Below, one piece after another: positions 7,649-15,038 of a stretch of DNA of 64,000 bases. This DNA is from Inhella crocodyli (GTDB taxonomy: Bacteria > Pseudomonadota > Gammaproteobacteria > Burkholderiales > Burkholderiaceae_C). The stretch is taken from positions 496,001-560,000 of the forward strand of contig NZ_SACM01000002.1 of the NCBI RefSeq assembly GCF_004004565.1, read 5' to 3'. The position numbers were made by a program, and so were the translations under genes. The notes below the pieces were generated by a model. It saw only the letters and a list, made by a program, of their open reading frames with translations, was not told the origin of the DNA and searched no databases. The first letter of the stretch is position 1, and every line of letters starts with the position of its first letter.

Positions 7649-9786
7649 TGTCGACCGCCAACCTGCTCGTTGAACTCTTCGTCGAAGAGCTGCCGCCCAA
7701 GGCCCTGAAGAAGCTGGGCGACAGCTTCGCCCAGTTGATCGCCGACGCCCTGCGCGCGCAGGGCCTGGCCGGTGAGGGGGCGGTGACGCCCTTCGCTTCG
7801 CCGCGCCGTTTGGGGGTGCACATCGCCGGTGTGGCCGCGAAGGCGGCCGACAAGGCCGTGCGCATCAAGCTGATGCCCGTGGCCGTGGGCCTGACGCCCG
7901 AGGGCCAGCCGAGCCCGGCGCTGCTGAAGAAACTGGCGGCCAGCGGCCTGCCGGCCGACGCGCCCTTGGAGCGCGCCCTGGACGGCAAGGCCGAGGCCCT
8001 GTTCGCCAACACCGTGCAGCCGGGGGCCAGCCTCGCCCAGGGCCTGCAGCAGGCGCTGAACGACATGCTCAAGGCCTTGCCCATCCCCAAGGTGATGAGC
8101 TACCAGCTGGCCGATGGGTGGACCAACGTGCACTTTGTGCGGCCGGCCCACGGCTTGGTGGCCCTGCACGGCGCCGACCGCGTCCCTGTGAGCTTGCTGG
8201 GCCTGGAGGCCGGCACCACGACGCGCGGTCACCGCTTCGAGGCGCTCGACCCGCTGGTCACCGTCCCGCACGCCGACGCCTACGCCGACACCCTGCGCAG
8301 CCGCGGGGCGGTGATCGCCAGCTTCGCCGAGCGCCGTGAGGCCATTCGCGGCCAGTTGCAAGCGGCCGGCGCCAAGCTCGGTCTGACGCCCATCGACGAC
8401 GAGGCCCTGCTGGACGAGGTCACCGCCTTGGTCGAGCGCCCGAACGTGCTGACCTGCGCCTTCGAAGAAGAGTTCCTCGCCGTGCCGCAGGAGTGCCTCA
8501 TCCTGACGATGAAGGCCAACCAGAAGTACTTCCCGCTGCTGGACGCCCAGGGCAAGCTGACGCGCCATTTCCTGGTGGTGAGCAACATCGCCCCGGACGA
8601 CGCCTCGGCCGTGGTGCAGGGCAACGAGCGCGTCGTGCGCCCGCGCCTGGCCGATGCCAAGTTCTTCTACGACCAAGACCGCAAGAAGACCCTGGCCGAG
8701 CGCGTGCCCGGCCTGGCCAAGGTGGTCTACCACGGCAGCCTGGGCAGCCAGGGCGAGCGGGCCGAGCGCGTGCGCGCCATCGCCCACGCCATCGTCAACC
8801 AGCTGCGCACGGCCACGGTGCCGTTCACGGTCGACGCCAAGGACCAGTTCGACGTGCTGGACAGCAAGGTCCAGCAGGCCGCCCAGCTGGCCAAGGCCGA
8901 CCTGCTGACCGACATGGTGGGCGAGTTCCCCGAACTGCAAGGGATCATGGGCGCCTACTACGCGCGCCACGAGGGCCTGCGCGATGGCGTGGCCATCGCC
9001 ATCGAAGACCACTACAAGCCGCGCTTTGCCGGTGATGCCTTGCCGCGCAACCACACGGGCACCGTGCTGGCCCTGGCCGACAAGCTGGAAACCCTGGTCG
9101 GCCTTTTTGGCATTGGCCAGCTGCCCACCGGCGACAAAGACCCCTTCGCGCTGCGCCGCCACGCCTTGGGCGTGATCCGCATCCTGATGGAAAAGAACCT
9201 GCCGCTGAGCCTGCCCGAGCTGGTGCGGGCCGGCTTGCAGGCCTTCCCCGAGGGCATGCTGACCCATGCCAGCGCGGCCGACGACCTGCTGCACTTCGCC
9301 TACGAGCGCCTGACCGGCGCCCTGCGCGAGCAGGGCTACAGCGCCCAAGAGGTCGATGCCGTCATCGCCTTGCGGCCGTCGCCCTGGGGCGACATCCCCA
9401 AGCGCCTGGCGGCGGTGCGGGCCTTCGCCGCCTTGCCCGAGAGCGCGTCGCTGGCCGCGGCCAACAAGCGCGTGGGCAACATCCTGAAGAAGAGCGACGA
9501 GGCCCCCGTGGCCTTGAACGACGCCTTGCTGCAAGAGCCGGCCGAGGCGCAGTTGGCGGCCGCGCTGCGGGCCGCGGCGGCGCAGGCGCAGCCGCTGTTC
9601 GAGCAAGGCGATTACGCCGCGTCCCTGCAGGCCTTGGCCGTGCTGAAGGCGCCGGTCGACGCCTTCTTCGACGCCGTCATGGTCAACGCCGACGACGCCG
9701 CCTTGCGCGCCAACCGCCTGGCCCTGTTGCGCGGTCTGCACGAGGCCATGAACCGCGTGGCCGATCTGTCGCGCCTGGCCCACTGA
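7648..9786 (+). CDS. glyS: Glycine-tRNA ligase, beta subunit
   Basis: The 712-residue beta chain, which recognises tRNA(Gly). It starts with the conserved [20 protein letters not shown]. It then has the central HD-like region ([48 protein letters not shown]-like block) and a C-terminal DALR-type anticodon domain. Length is normal. It overlaps glyQ by one base (TGATG) and is followed four bases later by gmhB. Confidence 0.98.
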   Translation: [712 protein letters not shown]

Positions 9787-9790
9787 GCCG

Positions 9791-10405
9791 ATGCCCATGC
9801 GCACGGAAAGCCCGACCCACTTGCAGCCGCTGCGGCTGGTCATCCTCGGGCGCGACGGCACGCTCAATCGCTACCGCGACGACCACGTCAAGTCCCCCGA
9901 CGAGCTGGACCCGCTGCCCGGCGCCCTGGAGGCGGTGGCGCGGCTGAACCAGGCGGGTTGGCACACGGTGCTGGCGACCAACCAGCCTGGCATCGGCCGC
10001 GGCTTGCTCGACATGCAGGCCGTCAACGCGGTGCACCAGCGCTTGAACCAACTGCTGCAGGCCAAGGGCGGCCGCCTGGACGCGGCCTTCTTTTGCCCGC
10101 ACACGCCCGAAGACGGCTGCCAATGCCGCAAACCGCTGCCGGGCTTGCTGCAAGAAATCGGCGAGCGCTTCGGGGCCGTGTTGAGCGAGGTGCACATGGT
10201 GGGGGCGTCGCTGCGCGACCTGCAAACCGCCCAAGCCGCTGGCTGCGTGCCGCACCTCGTGCGAGGCGACCGGCTGGCGGCCTTGGGAGAGGCCCAGTTG
10301 CAAGAGGTGCTGACCCAGGTGCCCGGCGCGCGGGTGCACGACGACCTCGCGGCCTTCGCCGACGCGCTGCTGGGCGGCGCGGCTGGGGCGGAGTCCCGCG
10401 CATGA
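9791..10405 (+). CDS. gmhB: GmhB-type HAD phosphatase (heptose bisphosphatase family) with altered active site
   Basis: GmhB removes the 7-phosphate of D-glycero-beta-D-manno-heptose 1,7-bisphosphate in LPS core heptose synthesis. The 204-residue protein aligns along its length: ATNQPGIGRG, the zinc-loop pattern CPHTPEDGCQC, then RKPLPG. However the HAD motif I reads LGRDGT, so the usual nucleophile Asp is Gly20. In the last motif VGASLRD, the usual magnesium-binding Asp is Ala139. Asp22, Asp143 and the Lys of RKP remain. Such a protein may be inactive, or this may be a lineage-specific form. The gene lies between glyS and plsC, and its stop overlaps the plsC ATG. Confidence 0.85.
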   Translation: MPMRTESPTHLQPLRLVILGRDGTLNRYRDDHVKSPDELDPLPGALEAVARLNQAGWHTVLATNQPGIGRGLLDMQAVNAVHQRLNQLLQAKGGRLDAAFFCPHTPEDGCQCRKPLPGLLQEIGERFGAVLSEVHMVGASLRDLQTAQAAGCVPHLVRGDRLAALGEAQLQEVLTQVPGARVHDDLAAFADALLGGAAGAESRA

Positions 10406-11178
10406 TGACCCGCCTGCGTTCGGCGCTCTTCGTGGCCTGGGGCGTGCTCACGGTCACCCCCTGGGGCTTGACGGCCGTGCTGCTGTCGCCCTTCCTGTCG
10501 GCCACGCGCCTGTATTGGTTTTGCATCGCCTGGGTTCGGCTGTTGTTCTGGGGCGCCCGGGTGTTCTGCGGCGTCACGCACCGCTTCACCGGTGCCGAGC
10601 ACCTGCCCGTGGGCAAGCGCGAGGCCGTGATCCTGCTGGCCAAGCACCAGTCGGCCCTGGAGACCCTGGCCCTGTGCGCCCTGATGCCGCACCCCCTGGC
10701 CTTCGTGTTCAAGCGCGAACTGCTCTACATCCCCTTCTTCGGCTGGGCTTTGGGCCGCTTGGACATGGTCCACATCGACCGCAAGAAGCGCAACGAGGCC
10801 TTCAACAAGGTGGCCGAGCAGGGGCGCCGCCTGGCCGCCCAAGGCACCTGGGTGATCATGTTCCCCGAGGGCACGCGCATCCCGCGCGGCCAAGTGGGCG
10901 ATTACAAGACTGGGGGCACGCGCCTGGCCATCGCCACCGGCGTGTCGGTCGTGCCGGTGGCCTGTGCCACCGCCCGCGTGATGCCACCGCGCCGCTTGCT
11001 GCTGCACCCGGGCGTGTACGAGATTTCCGTGGGCCGCCCCATTTCCCCCGAAGGCCACAGCGCCGACACCTTGCTTGCCGAAGTGAAGACCTGGATCGAA
11101 TCCGAGATGCGTCGCATCGACCCCGAGGCCTACGTCGCCACCGCGGCGCCGGCGCCCCAAGCCGGACACCCCGCCTGA
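10402..11178 (+). CDS. plsC: 1-acyl-sn-glycerol-3-phosphate acyltransferase
   Basis: PlsC acylates lysophosphatidic acid at sn-2 to give phosphatidic acid in the inner membrane. The 258-residue protein has N-terminal hydrophobic helices, the HX4E motif at His82-Glu87 (HQSALE, with Glu in place of the commoner Asp, as in many relatives), and FPEGTR at 154-159. ATG 10402 overlaps the gmhB stop (ATGA); a second ATG follows directly. The C-terminal ~15 residues are Ala/Pro-rich. Confidence 0.95.
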   Translation: MMTRLRSALFVAWGVLTVTPWGLTAVLLSPFLSATRLYWFCIAWVRLLFWGARVFCGVTHRFTGAEHLPVGKREAVILLAKHQSALETLALCALMPHPLAFVFKRELLYIPFFGWALGRLDMVHIDRKKRNEAFNKVAEQGRRLAAQGTWVIMFPEGTRIPRGQVGDYKTGGTRLAIATGVSVVPVACATARVMPPRRLLLHPGVYEISVGRPISPEGHSADTLLAEVKTWIESEMRRIDPEAYVATAAPAPQAGHPA

Positions 11179-11180
11179 GC

Positions 11181-11996
11181 ATGGCCGCTCGCTCTCCCCG
11201 GCGCCCGGCGGCGCCGCCGACCGCGCCCAAAAGCGCCCAACTCAGCCTGTTCGAGCCGCCCCCGGCGCCCGCCATCGAAGGCCCCGTGCTGCTCCTGCCC
11301 AAGTTGGGCCTGCCTTACACCCTGGGGCGCAGCCGCCGCCGCACCATTGGTTTCAGCGTCAGCACCAAGGGGCTGCGCGTGACGGCCCCCCGCTGGGTCT
11401 CGCTCAGCGACATCGAAGGCGTGTTGCGCACCAAGTCCGATTGGATCCTGCGCAAGTGGCACGAGGTGCAAGGGCGCGAGCAGCGCCTCGCGGCCCTGCG
11501 CATCGACTGGCAAGACGGCGCCGAGTTGCCCTACCTGGGGCAGGCCCTGCGCCTGCGCTTGGGCGCCGGGCGGTCGGCCCGCTGGGACGCGGGCGAGGGC
11601 GACGCCGCCCCCAGCCTGTGGCTGCCGCTGCCCGCGGAGGCCACGGAACTGCAATGGCGTGAGGCCGTGCAGGCCTGGCTGCAGGCGCAGGCCCGCGTGT
11701 GGTTCGCGCCGCGCTTGGCCCACTTTGCCGAGCGCGCTGGCGTGGCCGTGCCCAAGCTGCGCCTCAGCGGGGCGCACACCCGCTGGGGCAGTGCCAGCAG
11801 CCGCGGGGTTGTCAGCCTGAATTGGCGCTTGATGCACTTCGAACCGGCGGTCATCGACTACGTGATCGCCCACGAGGTGGCGCACTTGCGCGAGATGAAC
11901 CACAGCCCTCGGTTCTGGGCGGTGGTGGCGTCGCTGATGCCGGGCTACGAGACGCAGCGCGAGGCCTTGCGAGACGCCCTGGTGCCGCCGATCTGA
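11181..11996 (+). CDS. YgjP/DUF45-type zinc-dependent metalloprotease
   Basis: A 271-residue cytoplasmic protein of the YgjP (M48-related, WLM-like) family. The zinc motif is HEVAHLREMNH, with His231, Glu232, His235 and His241. It is preceded by the conserved TRWGSAS and SLNWRLMHF segments. The first 30 residues are Pro/Ala-rich and include a QLSLFEPP sequence that looks like a beta-clamp-type motif, though this is only a resemblance. The start is ATG 11181, two bases after plsC. Substrate unknown. Confidence 0.9.
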   Translation: MAARSPRRPAAPPTAPKSAQLSLFEPPPAPAIEGPVLLLPKLGLPYTLGRSRRRTIGFSVSTKGLRVTAPRWVSLSDIEGVLRTKSDWILRKWHEVQGREQRLAALRIDWQDGAELPYLGQALRLRLGAGRSARWDAGEGDAAPSLWLPLPAEATELQWREAVQAWLQAQARVWFAPRLAHFAERAGVAVPKLRLSGAHTRWGSASSRGVVSLNWRLMHFEPAVIDYVIAHEVAHLREMNHSPRFWAVVASLMPGYETQREALRDALVPPI

Positions 11997-12021
11997 CGCC
12001 GGCTGGGCGACGGGTGGACTT

Positions 12022-12036
12022 CCCCCTTTTGGGGGG
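12022..12036. terminator. Possible bidirectional hairpin between convergent genes
   Basis: A C5-T4-G5 inverted repeat lies 25 bases after the YgjP gene, in the 188-base gap before the convergent MBL gene. It has no T-run, so terminator function is only suggested by position. I see nothing else in the gap apart from GC-rich sequence. Confidence 0.3.
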
Positions 12037-12184
12037 CTGTGCACGCGAACGCCGGGTGGCCACACTGTCGCCAGCGCTGTCATCACCCGCCTGCCCCTGC
12101 AGGTGAGGCGCCGGGCCCCCTGTGGCCCACCATCGAAGAACGCAGTCCGCCGCGCTCCTCTGCCGAGGGCGCGGCGGCGCTGTT

Positions 12185-13249
12185 TCAGGCCGGACCGAAG
12201 CGCCAGGCCCCGTCGGTGCCCGCCCGGCGCGTCAGGCGGCCGGCGAGCCACAGGTGGTTCAGGTGCGCGATGGCCTCGCCCATTGCAAAGGTGGTTTGGT
12301 GCAGGTCCAGCGGGCGCTTGAACAGCACGGGCAGCAGTTCGGCCGCCGTCTTGGCCCCGTCCTGCACGGCCGCCATGAGCTCCGCGAGTCGCTCGGCGTG
12401 GTGCTGGTGCAACTGCTGTCGCCGCGTGGCCAGGCCCACGAAGGGGCGGCCGTGCGCCGGCAAAACGAGGGTGTCTTCGGGCAGGTCGGCCAAGCGGTCG
12501 AGCGAGGCCAAGTAGAGGCGCAGCGGGTCGGCCTCGGGCTCGACATCGACCACGCTGACGTTGGTGGAAATGCGGGGCAGCACCATGTCCCCGGCGATCA
12601 GCAGGCCCAACTCTGCGCAGTGAAAGCTCAGGTGCTCGGGCGAGTGGCCGTGGCCCGCGCGGGCCTGCCAGGTGTGACCCCCGATGGTGAAGCGCTCGCA
12701 GTCCATCAGGCGCCGGAAGGCGCTGGGAACTTGGGGCACCATGCGCGGGAAGTAGTCGGCGCGGCCGCGGATCTTGGCCAAGCTGTCGGGGTCCGTCAGG
12801 CCGTGGCTGCCGAAGAAGGCAGCCGCCGCGTCGCCGCCCATGCCCACCGTGCTCTGGCTGGCCATCCGGCCGATGTGGAAGTCCGTGGCGCTCATCCACA
12901 GGCGGCAGCCCCAGCGTTCGCACAGCCAGTGCGCGTTGCCCAGGTGGTCCGGGTGGAAGTGCGTGACGATCACTCGGTGGACGGGGTGGCCTTGCAGCAC
13001 GCCACTGTCGAACAGGGTCGTCCAGTGGCCCTGCGTGGCGGCGTCGGCGATCCCGCAGTCGACGATGGTCCAGCCTGGGCCGCGTTGTGGGTCGTCGTCG
13101 CGCAGCAACCAAAGGTTGATGTGGTCCAGCGCAAAGGGCAGGCCCATGCGCAGCCACAAGACGCCCGGTCGCAATTCGATACATGTGCCCGGTGCGGGCA
13201 GGCGGTCACCCCAGGGGAAGTGCAGCGCCGATTCGTGTGCATTGGCCAT
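12185..13249 (-). CDS. MBL-fold metallo-hydrolase
   Basis: A 354-residue cytoplasmic protein of the metallo-beta-lactamase superfamily (LACTB2/glyoxalase II-like). The metal motif THFHPDHLGN gives HxHxDH. Later ligands are the His in GHGHSPEH, the Asp in LLIAGDMVLP, and the His in LPAHGRPF. The C-terminal ~80 residues form a winged-helix-like tail as in LACTB2 proteins. The ATG at 13249-13247 is chosen because the MBL fold starts shortly after. It is divergent from the TonB-C gene pair and convergent with the YgjP gene. The substrate is not predictable; thioesters are common for this branch. Confidence 0.88.
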   Translation of the reverse strand: MANAHESALHFPWGDRLPAPGTCIELRPGVLWLRMGLPFALDHINLWLLRDDDPQRGPGWTIVDCGIADAATQGHWTTLFDSGVLQGHPVHRVIVTHFHPDHLGNAHWLCERWGCRLWMSATDFHIGRMASQSTVGMGGDAAAAFFGSHGLTDPDSLAKIRGRADYFPRMVPQVPSAFRRLMDCERFTIGGHTWQARAGHGHSPEHLSFHCAELGLLIAGDMVLPRISTNVSVVDVEPEADPLRLYLASLDRLADLPEDTLVLPAHGRPFVGLATRRQQLHQHHAERLAELMAAVQDGAKTAAELLPVLFKRPLDLHQTTFAMGEAIAHLNHLWLAGRLTRRAGTDGAWRFGPA

Positions 13250-13335
13250 CCCGCCACGATACACAGGCCCACGCGCCGGACGAACGCCGCGTGCGATCGC
13301 GGGATTACCCGGTCCCCCCTGCCGAAGGTCATCCC

Positions 13336-13341
13336 TACACT
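13336..13341 (+). promoter_or_regulatory. Candidate -10 for the TonB-C paralogue pair
   Basis: TACACT within the 159-base divergent gap matches the -10 consensus at four of six positions. It would start transcription about 60 bases before the first TonB-C gene. No good -35 is visible, so the call is weak. Confidence 0.3.
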
Positions 13342-13408
13342 CGCGCGCCGTGGTTTGGCAAGCCCCCTGATTGCAAGGGGTGAATCGTTTGGTGACGAAG
13401 GGAAGCGC

Positions 13409-14167
13409 ATGAGCCGCCGGTCGAACTGGAAAGCCTGGGTGCTGGCCGGGGCGGTGGTGGCCGGCCCGGTTTGGGCGCAGGCCCCCGCGCCCAAGAAAGA
13501 CGCCGCCGCGCTGAGCGATGCCGACCGCGCCAAGCGCGACGCCAGCAAGGTTTTCAGCTTCATCAAGTTCCATGCGGTGCGCAGCGCGGCGCCCGCCCCG
13601 GCACCTGCCGCAACGGCCCTGGCCGCAGCAGCCCCGGCCGCCCCGCGGGCACCGGACCGGGTCACCGACGCGCCCACCCCCGGCGCCAACGCCGCTCCGA
13701 ATCCGGCCTCCGGCCCAATCGCCGCGCCCATGGCGGCGGCCAGCGCACCGGCCCCGACCGGGGCGGCCACCGCGGCGCTTGCCGACCCGGCGGCCTTGCT
13801 GGCGGCTGCCCCCACCGCCGCGGGTGGCGCGGCCCCGGCCGTGGCGAGTGTGGCGGCGGTGGCAGCGCCCGTGGCGCCAGCGGTGCAGGCCCAGCCGACG
13901 CCCGAGCCCGAAGAGTTGGTGGAGTTGGCGCTGATTGAGCACGTCGAGCCCGTGGTGCCGGCCCGGCTGCAAGGCATCGTGCGCAGCGGCAGCGTGATGG
14001 TGCAGTTCACCGTGCAGCCCGACGGCAAAACGGCCAAGGTGTTTGCGCGCCCGGGTGGGCAAGTGCGCCTGGCCCAGGTGGCCGTCAAGGCGGTGGAGCA
14101 GTGGCGCTTCGCACCGATTCCCGAGCCGCGCGACGTGATGGTCGAACTGGCCTTCAAGCTCGACTGA
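13409..14167 (+). CDS. Secreted TonB-C-domain protein, paralogue 1
   Basis: A 252-residue protein with a Sec signal peptide (WKAWVLAGAVVAGPVWAQ), so it should be periplasmic and lack the membrane anchor of true TonB. After cleavage comes a motif shared with its neighbour (RAKRDASKVFSFIKFHAV, about residues 39-56). A ~120-residue Ala/Pro-rich linker follows, then a TonB C-terminal-like domain (VMVQFTVQPDGK...VAVKAVEQWRF). The linker may span the periplasm or peptidoglycan. The gene and the next one form a tandem pair 133 bases apart. No ExbB/ExbD genes or receptor are nearby. Function unknown. Confidence 0.8.
   Translation: MSRRSNWKAWVLAGAVVAGPVWAQAPAPKKDAAALSDADRAKRDASKVFSFIKFHAVRSAAPAPAPAATALAAAAPAAPRAPDRVTDAPTPGANAAPNPASGPIAAPMAAASAPAPTGAATAALADPAALLAAAPTAAGGAAPAVASVAAVAAPVAPAVQAQPTPEPEELVELALIEHVEPVVPARLQGIVRSGSVMVQFTVQPDGKTAKVFARPGGQVRLAQVAVKAVEQWRFAPIPEPRDVMVELAFKLD
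14070..14106 (+). repeat. 37-bp perfect direct repeat, copy 1
   Basis: Codes for the end of the TonB-C domain (around VAVKAVEQW) in paralogue 1. It is identical base for base to 14926-14962 in paralogue 2, which fits a tandem duplication with purifying selection or gene conversion. Confidence 0.85.
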
Positions 14168-14300
14168 GCCGCGTGAGTCCGTCTCGCGCCCCGCGTCGCC
14201 GCCGGTTTGGGCCACGGCCGTGACTTCCGAGCGCGACGGATCCGACGCTGGCCTCTATCCTCCGCCCCCCATGCTTTCTCAAGACGACAAGGAAATCACG

Positions 14301-15026
14301 ATGAAGCGGTCGCTGCAGTTCAAGCGTCCTTTTGCCGCGATGCGGCCGACGGCCCTGGTGCTGGCCCTGCTGATGGGGGGCGCCATGAGCGCCTGGGCCC
14401 AGGCTTCGGGCGAGATCAGCGACGCCGAGCGGGCCAAGCGCGACGCCAACAAGGTGTTCAGCTTCATCAAGTTCCACGCCGTCAAGCCCGCTGCCGCGCC
14501 GGCACCGGCCCCCGCGCCCAAGCCGGCCCCCAAGCCCGCGCCGCGCCCCGACACCAGCGCCGCCGCTGCGGCCCCCGCCCCTGCGCCCCAGGTGGCCGCG
14601 GTGCCCGCGGCCGCTGCACCGGCGCCCAGCCCCACGGCCTCGGCGGCGGTCGAGCCGCGCACGCTGCCGCCGGTCAGCGAGCCGGCGCCCGCCCCGGCCC
14701 CGGTGGCGGCCGAACCTTCGGCCTCGCCGGCGCCCGCCCCGGCCGCCGCGGCCGAGGAAGAGGACGACCCCGGCATCAAGCTGGTCAAGTACGTGGCGCC
14801 CGAATTGAACGCCCGCGCCATGGCCGCCATGCCGGGCAACTTCGCCAAGGTGCGCGTGCGCTTCACCGTGATGCCTGATGGCAGCGCCGGCAAGGTGCAC
14901 GCCGTCAGCAACTCGCCCCGGCCTTTGGCCCAGGTGGCCGTCAAGGCGGTGGAGCAGTGGCGTTTCGAGGGCGTGAAAGAGCCGCAGGAAGTCGAAGTCG
15001 AGGTCGACTTCAAGCTCGACGAGTGA
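14301..15026 (+). CDS. Secreted TonB-C-domain protein, paralogue 2
   Basis: A 241-residue relative of the preceding gene. It has a signal peptide (about residues 1-34, ending SAWAQA), the shared motif RAKRDANKVFSFIKFHAV, a Pro/Ala-rich linker with Lys-Pro-Ala repeats, then a TonB-C-like domain ending VEQWRFEGVKEP. The start chosen is ATG 14301, preceded by AAGGAA; an open frame begins at 14220 but would bury the signal peptide. The linker differs from that of paralogue 1 while both ends are conserved. It converges on the copper ATPase gene with a 12-base gap. Confidence 0.8.
   Translation: MKRSLQFKRPFAAMRPTALVLALLMGGAMSAWAQASGEISDAERAKRDANKVFSFIKFHAVKPAAAPAPAPAPKPAPKPAPRPDTSAAAAAPAPAPQVAAVPAAAAPAPSPTASAAVEPRTLPPVSEPAPAPAPVAAEPSASPAPAPAAAAEEEDDPGIKLVKYVAPELNARAMAAMPGNFAKVRVRFTVMPDGSAGKVHAVSNSPRPLAQVAVKAVEQWRFEGVKEPQEVEVEVDFKLDE
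14926..14962 (+). repeat. 37-bp perfect direct repeat, copy 2
   Basis: The second copy of the sequence at 14070-14106, in the same reading frame and at the same place in the TonB-C domain of paralogue 2. Confidence 0.85.
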
Positions 15027-15038
15027 GCGCGCGGCGGC

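Noticed and set aside
11997-12184. Possible small gene in the gap between the YgjP and MBL genes
   Set aside because: The short open frames there lack a ribosome binding site and family features; only a hairpin is supportable.
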